A DNA stretch of 64,000 nucleotides from Oscillospiraceae bacterium (GCA_015067465.1 SVMK01000001.1:1-64000), one strand, 5' to 3'. Shown: positions 39,607 to 49,538, counted from the first letter of the stretch. The notes: generated by a model from the sequence alone, not told the origin. Translations and numbers: made by a program.

Positions 39607-40896
39607 TTATTTTGTTTTTGCCGCGAGGGTGTTGTGGCGGCGATATTTCACATCGTCGCTCATGGGCTTGATATCGCCCGCGCGGGTGAGGGCAATTTTG
39701 GTGAGCGTGGGGCCGACGAGTTCGTAAATCAAAACGCTGAACAGCGTGATGCTGCGGATTACGCTGCCGTCTGCGCCGAACTGCGATGCTGCGGTGAGGG
39801 ACATGCCGAGGGCCACGCCGGCCTGGGGCAGAAGCGTTATGCCGAGATATTTCACAACCGTGGGGTCGCATTTTGCTGCCTGCGCGCTCCAGCGCGAGCC
39901 GAAGTATTTTCCGAGGGAGCGGAAGAGAATATACACAATGCCGACGACAACCATGACGGGGTCGGAGAAAACATCCAGCTTCAGTGCAGCGCCGCTGAGG
40001 ACGAAAAACAGGCAGTAAAGCGGAGCGGTCCAGCGGTCCTCGCGTGCCATCAGATCTTCCGCCATCGGGCAGAGATTGCAGAAAACGGTGCCGAGCATCA
40101 TGCAAACAAGCAGGGGAGAGAAACTCAGCGCGGCGGGGCCGAGCGGGAGTTCAAGCGACGAGAGCGCAACGGTGAGCGTGACCATGCTGATGATCAGCGT
40201 CAGACGGTTGCGGTTGGAATGATAAAGCTTTTCCACCTGCGTCAGAATCCAGCCGAGCAGAGAGCCGAGCGCGAGCGAGCCGACAATTTCCAGCAGGGGA
40301 TTGACAACAAGGCCGAAGATATCCACCGCGCCGCCCTGCAGCGCCTTTGCGATGCCGGTTGCAACTGCGAAGCAGACAAGGCCCACCGCGTCGTCGAGCG
40401 CGACAACGGGGAGCAGAATGTCCGAAACGGCGCCTTTGGCCTTATACTGACGGATGACCATGAGCGTTGCTGCGGGCGCGGTTGCGCTGGCAATGGCGCC
40501 GAGCGCGATTGCCACAGGCAGACTGAGCTTATCGGGGAATACAAAGTGGCACACGATGAGCGCACCGGTAACGAACACCACCGCCATAAGCGCCTGCACG
40601 ATGGCGATAATCACGGCCTGGCGGCCGGTGCTTCTGAGTTTGGGCAGGGTGAACTCCGCGCCGATGGCAAAGGCGATGAAGCCCAGCGCGAGGTTGGAGA
40701 GAATGTCAAGGCTGCCCAGCTCTTCGTAGCTGAGAAAGCCGAGGCCGGGGATGCCGAGCCGGCCCAGAACAAACGGGCCGATGAGGATGCCGGCGACGAG
40801 ATATGCCGTTACGTCCGGCATTTTGAAAAGGTTGAATGCGCGCGTCATGAGCAGTCCTGCCGCCATGGCAACGGCGATGGAAATAAGTACAGTCAT
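39607..40896 (-). CDS. CPA2-family cation:proton antiporter
   Basis: Multi-TM; GLLMTRAFNLFKMPDVTAYLVAGILIGP; LGAIASATAPAATL; start chosen from AGGAGG spacing. Confidence 0.9.
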   Translation of the reverse strand: MTVLISIAVAMAAGLLMTRAFNLFKMPDVTAYLVAGILIGPFVLGRLGIPGLGFLSYEELGSLDILSNLALGFIAFAIGAEFTLPKLRSTGRQAVIIAIVQALMAVVFVTGALIVCHFVFPDKLSLPVAIALGAIASATAPAATLMVIRQYKAKGAVSDILLPVVALDDAVGLVCFAVATGIAKALQGGAVDIFGLVVNPLLEIVGSLALGSLLGWILTQVEKLYHSNRNRLTLIISMVTLTVALSSLELPLGPAALSFSPLLVCMMLGTVFCNLCPMAEDLMAREDRWTAPLYCLFFVLSGAALKLDVFSDPVMVVVGIVYILFRSLGKYFGSRWSAQAAKCDPTVVKYLGITLLPQAGVALGMSLTAASQFGADGSVIRSITLFSVLIYELVGPTLTKIALTRAGDIKPMSDDVKYRRHNTLAAKTK

Positions 40897-40980
40897 ATGC
40901 TTCATCCTCCTATCAAACAAGTGCCAATAATACAGCGCTCTATCCAAATATTCAAGATGAAAATTATACAAAAAGACCGA

Positions 40981-41019
40981 AAAAAATTGCGGGCAGTGGG
41001 TGAAAATTGCCCGCTGCCC
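40981..41019 (-). terminator. Terminator after ABC-F gene
   Basis: GGGCAGTGGG/CCCGCTGCCC stem, T-run on minus strand. Confidence 0.75.
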
Positions 41020-41036
41020 GTGTGGATTTGTGTGAA

Positions 41037-42638
41037 TCAGCTTTCGCTGTCCGCGCTGTAGAGCTGCATGTAGTCGTCGTAGCTCATCATGCGGTCAACA
41101 AAGCCGTCCGGCGTGATGTCGATGATGCGGTTTGCAACCGTCTGCGTCAGCTGGTGGTCATGGCTGGTGAAGATGATGTTGAAGGGGAATGCGTCCATGC
41201 CGTTGTTAAGCGCCTGAACGGATTCCAGATCGAGATGGTTCGTCGGCTGGTCAAACAGCAGAACGCTGCGGCCTTCCAGCATCATTTTGCTGAGCATGCA
41301 GCGAACCTTTTCACCGCCGGAGAGCACCTTGACGCTCTTGTATACCTCGTCGCCGGAGAAGAGCATGCGGCCGAGGAAGGTTCGCAGGTAGCTCTCGCGC
41401 TTATCCGTGGAAAACTGACGCATCCAGTCAATCAGATTCTCGTCGTGGCCGGCAAAGAAATGCTCGTGGTTTTTGGGGAAGTAGGACTGGGTGGTGGAAA
41501 CGCCCCACTTGACGGTGCCCTCGTCCGGCTCAAGCTCGCCGGCAAGGATCTGAAACAGGGTGGTGACGGCAATTTCGTTCGCGCCGACAACGGCGATCTT
41601 GTCATCCTTGCCCATGATGAAGCTGATGTTGTTGAGCACCTTTACGCCGTCCACGGTTTTGCTTACGCCCTCAACAAACAGACGGTCCTTGCCCGGTTCG
41701 CGCTCGGCCTTGAAGCCGACCCAGGGATAGCGGCGGGAGGAAGCGGGAAGTTCTTCAACCGTGAGCTTGTCGATCAGCTTGCGGCGGGAAGTTGCCTGAC
41801 GGGATTTGGACTTGTTGGCGGAAAAGCGCTGGATGAAGTTTTGCAGTTCTTCAATCTTCTGCTGCGCTTTTTTGTTCTGGTCCTTGATGAGCTTCTGCAC
41901 CAGCTGGCTGGATTCATACCAGAAGTCGTAGTTGCCGACATACATCTTGATCTTGCCGTAGTCGATATCGACAATGTGGGTGCACACGTTGTTGAGGAAG
42001 TAGCGGTCATGGCTGACGACGAGCACGGTGCCGTCATAGTCCATGAGGAAATCCTCCAGCCACACAACGGAGGCAAGGTCGAGGTTGTTGGTGGGCTCGT
42101 CGAGCAGAATGATGTCGGGATTGCCAAACAGTGCCTGCGCCAGCAGAACCTTGACCTTCTGGCGGGGATCCATCGCGCTCATGAGCGTTTCGTGATACTC
42201 CACGGGGATGCCGAGGCCCTGCAGGAGCCTGGATGCGTCGGACTCCGCCTCCCAGCCGCCGAGTTCGGCAAACTGCTCTTCCAGCTCTGCTGCGCGCAGG
42301 CCGTCCTCATCGGAGAAGTCTTCCTTTTCGTAGATGGCGTCTTTTTCCTTGCCGCAGTTATACAGCGCCATGTTGCCCATGATCACGGTTTCCAGAACGG
42401 GATATTCGTCATACATCGTCTGGTTCTGCTTCAGAACAGACATTCTGGCTTTGGGATCGATGAAGATATGACCGGAAGTGGGCTCTTCGTCGCCTGCGAT
42501 CAAACGCAGCAGCGTGGATTTTCCGGCGCCGTTTGCGCCGATGATGCCGTAGCAGTTGCCGCGGGTGAACTGCAGGTCGGCGTGGGAATACAGCACCTGA
42601 CCGCCGTATTGCAGGGAAAGATTTTCAACTGTGATCAT
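41037..42638 (-). CDS. ABC-F family ATPase
   Basis: Two ABC domains without TMs; GANGAGKSTLLRLIAG; LLDEPTNNLDL; LLFDQPTNHLDLESVQAL. Confidence 0.95.
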   Translation of the reverse strand: MITVENLSLQYGGQVLYSHADLQFTRGNCYGIIGANGAGKSTLLRLIAGDEEPTSGHIFIDPKARMSVLKQNQTMYDEYPVLETVIMGNMALYNCGKEKDAIYEKEDFSDEDGLRAAELEEQFAELGGWEAESDASRLLQGLGIPVEYHETLMSAMDPRQKVKVLLAQALFGNPDIILLDEPTNNLDLASVVWLEDFLMDYDGTVLVVSHDRYFLNNVCTHIVDIDYGKIKMYVGNYDFWYESSQLVQKLIKDQNKKAQQKIEELQNFIQRFSANKSKSRQATSRRKLIDKLTVEELPASSRRYPWVGFKAEREPGKDRLFVEGVSKTVDGVKVLNNISFIMGKDDKIAVVGANEIAVTTLFQILAGELEPDEGTVKWGVSTTQSYFPKNHEHFFAGHDENLIDWMRQFSTDKRESYLRTFLGRMLFSGDEVYKSVKVLSGGEKVRCMLSKMMLEGRSVLLFDQPTNHLDLESVQALNNGMDAFPFNIIFTSHDHQLTQTVANRIIDITPDGFVDRMMSYDDYMQLYSADSES

Positions 42639-42734
42639 ATGCATATTTCTCCATTATATATTTTTCCCGAATATTCTATCATATATTTTGTCCTTGTGGT
42701 ATAATGTTTTTCACCAAATTGAAAGGAACGGAAC

Positions 42735-43742
42735 ATGGTCTTACTGGTCAATTCCATTGCACATTTCCTTGTGGATGCCATTTGCGTGACCACGCTGTTT
42801 GCTGCCGGCGCTGACGGCGGGCTGCTCCCGGCTGCCGTTGCGCTTTACAATACGTTGGCGTTTTCGACGCAGTGTCTGGTCGGCCTGGCGGTGGACAGGC
42901 TGCCCGGCGGGTACTATATGACGGAAGATGTTGCCGCAATGGCGCTTGTTGTCCTCGGCTGTATTTTGCCGCTGCCGTATCTTGTGCGGGTTTGCCTTGT
43001 GGGGGTGGGCAACAGTCTTTTCCACGTTGCCGCAGGTGCCATGACGCTGACAAAAAGCCGCGGCAGGGCATGGCAGCTGGGCGTTTTTGTGGCGCCGGGG
43101 GCGTTTGGCGTTACGCTCGGCACCTGCTTTCCGCGCTTCGGGTATTTGCTGTGCGTGCTGCTGGCGCTGTGCGCCGCAGCGGTGCTGTATTACTGGCCGC
43201 GTACGCCGCAGACGCTGGAACTGCATCATCTGCATACAGCGGACGCAAAGCTGCCATGGGGCACGGCGGTGCTTTTAACGGCGGCGGTTGCTGTGCGGGC
43301 CTTTGGAGGAGCGGCGGTCAGCTTCCCGTGGAAAACCGGCGCGGGCGCCGCATTTGCGATGACGGGCTTTGTTTTTGCGGGCAAGGCACTCGGCGGCTTC
43401 GCGTGTGACAGGTTCGGCGCGAAGCGGACGGCATGGATTTCACTGCTGCCGGCAGCGGTGTGCATTGCGTTTATGTCTGCGTTTGCCGGGCCGTCGCTGG
43501 TCGGTCAGTTTTTGCTCAATCTGACTATGCCGGTGACGCTCTGGCTGCTTTACCGTGCCATGCCCGCAGAGCCGGGATTTGCCTTCGGCCTTGCCGCCGC
43601 GGCGCTCTGGCCGGGAACGGTTGCCGGTATGCTGTGTGCACGGGAAGTGCCGCTGATGCGTCTTTGCGTGGCGGCCTGCTTTGCGTTTGGTATTGCTGCG
43701 ATTTTGTATGCGGCGAACAGATTGGAAGAGGAAAGGACTTGA
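42735..43742 (+). CDS. MFS-like polytopic membrane protein
   Basis: About 10 hydrophobic segments; FVFAGKALGGFACDRFGAKRTAWISLLPA MFS-like loop. Confidence 0.7.
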   Translation: MVLLVNSIAHFLVDAICVTTLFAAGADGGLLPAAVALYNTLAFSTQCLVGLAVDRLPGGYYMTEDVAAMALVVLGCILPLPYLVRVCLVGVGNSLFHVAAGAMTLTKSRGRAWQLGVFVAPGAFGVTLGTCFPRFGYLLCVLLALCAAAVLYYWPRTPQTLELHHLHTADAKLPWGTAVLLTAAVAVRAFGGAAVSFPWKTGAGAAFAMTGFVFAGKALGGFACDRFGAKRTAWISLLPAAVCIAFMSAFAGPSLVGQFLLNLTMPVTLWLLYRAMPAEPGFAFGLAAAALWPGTVAGMLCAREVPLMRLCVAACFAFGIAAILYAANRLEEERT

Positions 43743-43945
43743 TTGTTTTGAAGCTTTTGAAAACAGGCTTTGTCGCGCTGTGCGCGCTGGCGCTTTTGCC
43801 CACGTTTGCGTCTGCGGATGTTGCGGGCGGCGGCGTGATTGTTGCGGTTGCGCTTTTGCCCGTGGTGCTGGTGATCGCCGTGGTGGCGATTGCCGCTGCG
43901 CTTCTGGTTCGGGTAATCGGTCGTCGGGGGAAAGACGGGGAATGA
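43739..43945 (+). CDS. Small membrane protein with signal-like N-terminus
   Basis: TTG start overlapping upstream stop; LKLLKTGFVALCALALLPTFASADVAGGGVIVAVALLPVVLVIAVVAIAAALLVRVIG. Confidence 0.6.
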   Translation: MIVLKLLKTGFVALCALALLPTFASADVAGGGVIVAVALLPVVLVIAVVAIAAALLVRVIGRRGKDGE

Positions 43946-44250
43946 TCGCGCTTGCCTGTGTGCTCACCGTGGCGATTGAGGTGCCGTTTCTCGCGCTGCT
44001 GGGTTACCGCGACCGCGACGCGCTGACGGTGACGGTTTGTGCGAACGTGATCACAAATCTGCTGCTCAATCTGACGCTGGCACTGGCGTTTCCGCACGGC
44101 GCCGGCGGCTGGATCTATGCGCTGGAAGCGATTGTGGTTGCGGCGGAATACGGCATCTATGCCGCGGCTTTCGGAAAATCATGGCGCGTTTTTGCGCTCA
44201 CGCTTGCAGCAAACTGCCTTTCCTACGGCTTTGGGCTGCTGATTTTCTGA
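43942..44250 (+). CDS. Small polytopic membrane protein
   Basis: ATG overlaps upstream TGA; three hydrophobic segments. Confidence 0.65.
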   Translation: MIALACVLTVAIEVPFLALLGYRDRDALTVTVCANVITNLLLNLTLALAFPHGAGGWIYALEAIVVAAEYGIYAAAFGKSWRVFALTLAANCLSYGFGLLIF

Positions 44251-44287
44251 ACACGGCTTTCACAGCGCGAACATCGGATACAAATAT

Positions 44288-44326
44288 AATTCATCCCCGG
44301 CACGGAAAAGCCGGGGATGAATTTTT
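44288..44326. terminator. Bidirectional terminator between convergent genes
   Basis: AATTCATCCCCGG/CCGGGGATGAATT stem. Confidence 0.9.
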
Positions 44327-44331
44327 GTCTG

Positions 44332-45450
44332 TCAGTATGCCGCGAGGAAGATATTGCCGTCCTCGGCGAAGTTTTTCACATTGTAGCAAACCAGCACGCT
44401 GTCGATGCCGTTGGCGTCGATATAGGCTTTGATGCTGGTTTTGTAGTAGCGCAGGTCGATGATATGGATCTCGGAGTAGTGCGGGAAGAGGAAGGGGCTG
44501 AGAGAATCCATGTAGGAGTCGCGCAGGATGAGCAGAGCGGGCGCATCCTCGTTGCCGGTGCGGATGGTAAGCAGCGGGGTGTTGCCGCCGTAGAAGTAGG
44601 AGTATTTATCCTTCTTCGCGAGATAACTCTCGTCATACAGCGCGCCGGGTTTGGGAGCGCCTTCGGGATAATTCGTGATTTCGGCGCTGCCCTGCTCCAC
44701 ATAGGTGGTGATGGAGTCCGGCGCAACCCAGGAAAAACCGGAGCTGGAATAGGTCGTGCCGTAGAAGCTCTCGCTCACAACGGTGGGGGTATAGTTCGAA
44801 AGCGGCAGCGGCTCAAAGCCAAGCGCGGGGGCCAGCGCGGTGTAGCCGTAATAAGCGCCGAGCGTGGTCCAGTGGTGGTCGGTGCGGTAGTAGATGGGCT
44901 CGTCCCGGTGGGCGTTGAGCACGGAATAAATATCCGCAGTGGCGGCACCGGTGGCGGCGTAGGCGTAGTCAATTGTGGCTTTCTGGCTGTCGTTGGGCGC
45001 GCCGGCGGGGAGTTTGTCGCCCCAGATTCCGCCGGGAGAGGGGACCAGCGCGAAGCATACGGGAACGCCGGCGTTTTCCGAGAGGGTGTTGATTGCGTTC
45101 AGACTGAAATCAAGCGAAGAATTCTCGGGTGCGGTGTAGGGCTCGATGAGCGTTTCGTTTTCGCAGAGGAAAACGCCGTTGTTCTCATCCTTGCCGCAAA
45201 GCAGTTCGCTGCGGGCTTTCAGCGCCGTCCACTTGTCGCGGAAAGCAAACTGGTCGGTGACGTAGTCTTCGAAAGCGGTGGTGAATTTTCCGGAAAACAG
45301 CGACTGGAAGGAAAACTTCGGCGCGGTTTGGAGATAGCGGTTTTCCTGCTGGGAAAAGTCCTTGTCCGGAATGGCGAGATTCAGGGAAAAAAACAGCGCG
45401 ATGAACACAAGAAACACCAGAATCTGGGCGAGATGTGCTTTTTTATTCAT
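44332..45450 (-). CDS. DHHW-motif protein (AlgJ/AlgX-like acyl-transfer accessory)
   Basis: N-terminal TM; YYRTDHHWTTLGAYYGY. Confidence 0.88.
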   Translation of the reverse strand: MNKKAHLAQILVFLVFIALFFSLNLAIPDKDFSQQENRYLQTAPKFSFQSLFSGKFTTAFEDYVTDQFAFRDKWTALKARSELLCGKDENNGVFLCENETLIEPYTAPENSSLDFSLNAINTLSENAGVPVCFALVPSPGGIWGDKLPAGAPNDSQKATIDYAYAATGAATADIYSVLNAHRDEPIYYRTDHHWTTLGAYYGYTALAPALGFEPLPLSNYTPTVVSESFYGTTYSSSGFSWVAPDSITTYVEQGSAEITNYPEGAPKPGALYDESYLAKKDKYSYFYGGNTPLLTIRTGNEDAPALLILRDSYMDSLSPFLFPHYSEIHIIDLRYYKTSIKAYIDANGIDSVLVCYNVKNFAEDGNIFLAAY

Positions 45451-45467
45451 TTTTCAACACACCTCCC

Positions 45468-46865
45468 TCAGAAACGGAAATACAGGAACGGATTGTAGGT
45501 TGCGTCCACCAGATACGCTGTGGAGAGCACCAGCACGGCGAGGATCATCACCGGCGTGGCAACCGCCTTCACGCGCGCGGGGAGACGGTCGTAAAGCGAC
45601 TTGCCGAGCGGCAGCGCGGCCACGGCCGCGACGATGAACATCAGCGCGAAACTGCGCAGATGGTAAAGGTCGGCGGCGGAGCACAGTCCCGCACCGGAAA
45701 AGCCGAACATGGCTTTATAGTATGCCAGTGCGCCGCCGAGCGTGGGCAGGTCAAACAGTACCCAGCCGCAAACGGCGACGAGCAGCGCATACACTGTTGC
45801 CGGAACGGGCGCTTTTTTCAAATGCCTGAGCAGAAACGCCTTTTCGATCATGAGAAACAGCGCGTAGTAAAGCCCCCAGCAAAGGAACGTCCAGTTTGCC
45901 CCGTGCCAGAAGCCGGTGAGCGCCCAGACGACCAGCAGATTGAAAAACTGCCGCCCGCGTCCGCAGCGGTTGCCGCCGAGGGGAATGTAGACATAGTCGC
46001 GGAACCATGTGCCGAGGCTGATATGCCAGCGCCGCCAGAATTCCGTGACGGATTTGGAGATATACGGGTAGTTGAAGTTTTCGAGAAATTCAAAGCCCAG
46101 CAGGCGTCCGAGGCCAATGGCCATGTCGGAGTAGCCGGAGAAATCGAAATAAATCTGCAGAGTGAAAGCGAGAATGCCGAGCCAGGCACCCAGAACGGTG
46201 AGACTGCCCGGGGCGACGTTTTTGTAAACGTCCCAGAGCAGGCCGATGTTGTTGGCGATCAGAACTTTTTTGCCGAGACCGACGATAAAGCGGCGAACGC
46301 CGGAGGAAAACTGCTCCAAACTGCCGGCGCGGAAGTTGAGCTGGTCGGCAACGTCTTTGTAGCGGACGATGGGACCGGCGATCAACTGAGGGAACAGGGC
46401 GACGAACGTGCCGAAAGAAACCGGATTGCGCTCTGCCTTTGCGTCGCCGCGGTAAACGTCGATGGGATAGCTCATGGTCTGGAAGGTGTAGAAAGAGATG
46501 CCGATGGGCAGCTCCAGACCGAGCGACGGAATCCTGACACCGGGGAGCATGCTGAGCGTTTCCGCAAAGAGATCGAAATATTTGAAAAAGCCGAGCAGCA
46601 GCAGGTTGACAACGATGTCGATGACAAGAATACGCTTTGCGCGCCGCTTGTCGGTTTCGGCGTATTTTTCAACAAAAATGCCGGTGAAGTAGTTGATGCA
46701 GATGGAAAAGAGCATCAGCAGAATGTAAACCGGTTCGCCCCAGCCGTAGAAGACCAGATTGACGATCAGAAGCCAGAGGTTGCGCCAGCGGCGCGGAACG
46801 AAATAGTAAACTGCCAGAACAACGGGCAGATAGATGAACATGAACAGCAGGCTGGAAAATACCAT
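45468..46865 (-). CDS. MBOAT-family O-acyltransferase (AlgI-like)
   Basis: LIAGPIVRYKDVADQL; RRWHISLGTWFRDYVYIPLGGNR; LTGFWHGANWTFLCWGLYYALFL. Confidence 0.95.
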   Translation of the reverse strand: MVFSSLLFMFIYLPVVLAVYYFVPRRWRNLWLLIVNLVFYGWGEPVYILLMLFSICINYFTGIFVEKYAETDKRRAKRILVIDIVVNLLLLGFFKYFDLFAETLSMLPGVRIPSLGLELPIGISFYTFQTMSYPIDVYRGDAKAERNPVSFGTFVALFPQLIAGPIVRYKDVADQLNFRAGSLEQFSSGVRRFIVGLGKKVLIANNIGLLWDVYKNVAPGSLTVLGAWLGILAFTLQIYFDFSGYSDMAIGLGRLLGFEFLENFNYPYISKSVTEFWRRWHISLGTWFRDYVYIPLGGNRCGRGRQFFNLLVVWALTGFWHGANWTFLCWGLYYALFLMIEKAFLLRHLKKAPVPATVYALLVAVCGWVLFDLPTLGGALAYYKAMFGFSGAGLCSAADLYHLRSFALMFIVAAVAALPLGKSLYDRLPARVKAVATPVMILAVLVLSTAYLVDATYNPFLYFRF

Positions 46866-47028
46866 GTGAGCAAAAACTCCTTTGCGGGTTGTTTTCGTAC
46901 GGTTATGAAAAGCGCGTGCGCGCAGAACCATAAAATCGACGGATTGCACCGAATTCCGAAACAATATTTTAACAGAGAAACAAATTTTTGTAAAATATTA
47001 TCTTTTATATGTTTGTGCACATTTTGAC

Positions 47029-47057
47029 TTGCGCTGAATGACGAATTGTGGCATAAT
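47029..47057 (+). promoter_or_regulatory. Sigma-A type promoter for phosphorelay cluster
   Basis: TTGCGC - 17 nt - CATAAT. Confidence 0.65.
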
Positions 47058-47141
47058 TAACTAAATTACGGATTTGTGTCAAAGCGGCGCGAACGGTGCG
47101 CCGCACCGCCGCGCGGCGGCGGACGAATCGCGAGGTACGAT

Positions 47142-47786
47142 ATGACAAACCATACCACGGATCTGAATCCCGGCATGCCTGCGGAAAGCGGCGTGTGCGC
47201 GTGCATTTGCAGTGCGGCGGATGAGCTGACAACGGCGGCGAACGCCGTTGCCTCGTTTGCCGGGATGGCAAAAAAATATATCGACGATAAAGACCGGCTG
47301 CTCAAATGTCTGGATAAGCTGGAATCTTATGCCCTGCCGCTGAAAGAGCGGATCGGCGAGCTTGTGTCCGCCGCGGAATGTGAATGCGGCGCGGTGCAGT
47401 CCCGACCGGGAACAAGACGGATTCTGCTTGTGGAAGACAATGAGCTCAACCGCGAGATAGCAAAGGAGATTCTGGAGGAAAACGGCTTTGCGGTTGACGA
47501 AGCGGAGGATGGCTGTGCCGCGGTGCGCATGGTTTCCGCCGCACCGCCGACGCACTATGTCTGCGTTTTGATGGATATCAGCATGCCCGGAATGGACGGA
47601 CTGAGCGCAGCGCGGGAGATTCGCGCGCTGCAAACAGAAGATTACCGCGCGCTGCCCATCATCGCCATGACCGCGAACGAAGAACAGGAGGACATTCAGA
47701 AAACCTTTGCGGCAGGAATGAATGCGCATCTGAGCAAGCCCGTTCGGGTGGAAGTTCTGATGCGCACGCTGGAACAGTTTCTCTGA
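47142..47786 (+). CDS. Receiver-domain protein with degenerate HisKA/DHp-like N-terminus
   Basis: REC: RILLVEDNELNREIAKEIL...VLMDISMPGMDG...IIAMTAN; N-term aligns to the DHp of the 49.5-kb kinase without the H-box His. Confidence 0.85.
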   Translation: MTNHTTDLNPGMPAESGVCACICSAADELTTAANAVASFAGMAKKYIDDKDRLLKCLDKLESYALPLKERIGELVSAAECECGAVQSRPGTRRILLVEDNELNREIAKEILEENGFAVDEAEDGCAAVRMVSAAPPTHYVCVLMDISMPGMDGLSAAREIRALQTEDYRALPIIAMTANEEQEDIQKTFAAGMNAHLSKPVRVEVLMRTLEQFL

Positions 47787-47831
47787 TGTGTGCAGGGCAC
47801 GGGGGAAACCGGTGTGTAGTAAGAGGTGGGT

Positions 47832-48920
47832 ATGAAAAACATTATTCTGGTAGTTGACGATGTGGAGCTGAACCGCGAAATTCTGGTGGAAATGCTGGAA
47901 GACGAATTTCGCGTTCTGGAAGCTGCAAACGGCGACGAGGCGCTGGCCCTTTTGCAGCAGCACTACAACGAAATCGAGGTAGTTCTGCTTGACCTTGTGA
48001 TGCCGAAGCTGGACGGAATTTCCGTTTTGAAATACATGAACGACCGCGGCTGGAACAAGAAGATCCCCGTTTTGATTATCAGCGGGGAAAACTCACAGAT
48101 TGTGGAAGCGGCCTGCTTTGAAGACGGAATTTACGACTTTATCCATAAGCCGTTTGAGCGAATGTATGTCAAGCGCCGCGTGATGAACGCCGCGGAACTT
48201 TATCGCTATAAAAACAGCCTTGAGGAAAAGGTTGCCGAACAGACGGAAGCGCTGCGCGCGCAAAATCAGCGTTTGGAGGAACTCAACAGCGACATTATCG
48301 AAAGTCTCAGCAACGTTGTGGAAGCGCGCAACCTTGAAAGCGGCCTGCATATCCGCCGCGTGAAGGGATTTACGAAAATTCTGACAGAGCGCGTAATGCG
48401 CGACTGGCCGGAATACGGCATAGACGAGGCGCGAAAAGAACTGATCGTGTCGGCCAGTGCGCTGCACGATATCGGCAAAATCATGATTCGCGACATCGTG
48501 CTGCTCAAGCCCGGCAGGCTGACAAAGGAAGAATTTGACGAAATCAAAACCCATACAACAAAAGGCTGCGAGATTATCCGCAATATGATGAAGGTGTGGG
48601 ATTCGGAGTATTTCAACTGCAGCTACAACATCTGCCGCCATCACCATGAGCGTTACGACGGCAAAGGCTACCCGGACGGACTGGCGGGGGATGCCATTCC
48701 CATTTCCGCGCAGATTGTTTCGCTTGCCGATGTTTACGATGCGCTTACCTCGGAGCGCATTTACAAGAAGGCCTATTCGTGCGACCGGGCCTACAACATG
48801 GTTGTGAACGGGGAATGCGGCGCATTTTCGCCGAAGTTGCTGTCGTGCTTTGCTGCCTGCAAAACGCAGATGGCCGACCTTGCAAAGCGACTGGCGGGAC
48901 AGCGGCCGTATCACGGCTGA
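47832..48920 (+). CDS. Response regulator with HD-GYP phosphohydrolase domain
   Basis: REC NIILVVDDVELNREIL...LLDLVMPKLDG; ALHDIGKI; HHERYDGKGYPDGLAGDAIP; LADVYDALTSERIYK. Confidence 0.95.
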   Translation: MKNIILVVDDVELNREILVEMLEDEFRVLEAANGDEALALLQQHYNEIEVVLLDLVMPKLDGISVLKYMNDRGWNKKIPVLIISGENSQIVEAACFEDGIYDFIHKPFERMYVKRRVMNAAELYRYKNSLEEKVAEQTEALRAQNQRLEELNSDIIESLSNVVEARNLESGLHIRRVKGFTKILTERVMRDWPEYGIDEARKELIVSASALHDIGKIMIRDIVLLKPGRLTKEEFDEIKTHTTKGCEIIRNMMKVWDSEYFNCSYNICRHHHERYDGKGYPDGLAGDAIPISAQIVSLADVYDALTSERIYKKAYSCDRAYNMVVNGECGAFSPKLLSCFAACKTQMADLAKRLAGQRPYHG

Positions 48921-48956
48921 TGCCCGAAACTGATTTTTCTTTACGGAGGACTTGTT

Positions 48957-49316
48957 ATGACTGTTCGTGATTTTTACGCCAATATCGGCGGCGACTATGA
49001 AGGAACGCTTGCCAATCTGCTTTCCGAGGATCGCATGAAGAAGTATATCCTCAAATTCGCTGATGCAAACGACTATACCAATTTGCTCGCCGCGCTCGAT
49101 GAGCAGCGCTATGAAGATGCGTTCAGATTTGCCCATAATATCAAGGGCGTTTGCCTCAATCTCGGCTTTTCCGTTCTGGCTGCGTCCGGCAGCGACCTGT
49201 GCGAAGCCCTGCGCGGCGGTGTGCCGACCGACGAGGTTCCCGCTTTGCTGGATAAGGTGACGGCTCATTACCGTCAACTGACGGCCGAACTGACACGTTT
49301 TCGCGACGAACTCTAA
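48957..49316 (+). CDS. HPt (histidine phosphotransfer) domain protein
   Basis: FRFAHNIKGVCLNLGFSVL phospho-His motif; about 120 aa helical. Confidence 0.88.
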   Translation: MTVRDFYANIGGDYEGTLANLLSEDRMKKYILKFADANDYTNLLAALDEQRYEDAFRFAHNIKGVCLNLGFSVLAASGSDLCEALRGGVPTDEVPALLDKVTAHYRQLTAELTRFRDEL

Positions 49317-49339
49317 ACCCGAAGTCCGGGTTGTGCAGC

Positions 49340-49399
49340 AGCGCCGCGCTCCCGCATGTTATTTCCGCGTGTGGGGGTGCGGCGCCGTTTTTTTTCAAA
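49340..49399 (+). terminator. Terminator after HPt gene
   Basis: GCGCCGCGCTCCCGCATG / CGTGTGGGGGTGCGGCGC plus T8. Confidence 0.8.
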
Positions 49400-49438
49400 A
49401 AGCGAACCAAACGGTTTGCATATGCGCGGGTGCGGTGC

Positions 49439-49468
49439 TTGCGCACGGTGGGAAAGGCATGCTAAAAT
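49439..49468 (+). promoter_or_regulatory. Promoter for hybrid kinase gene
   Basis: TTGCGC - 18 nt - TAAAAT. Confidence 0.55.
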
Positions 49469-49538
49469 TATGGCTTAGGCAAATCATCGCATTAGTGCGA
49501 TGAACAAAACCTGTATTCTCGATTTCGGAGGGGCACGA

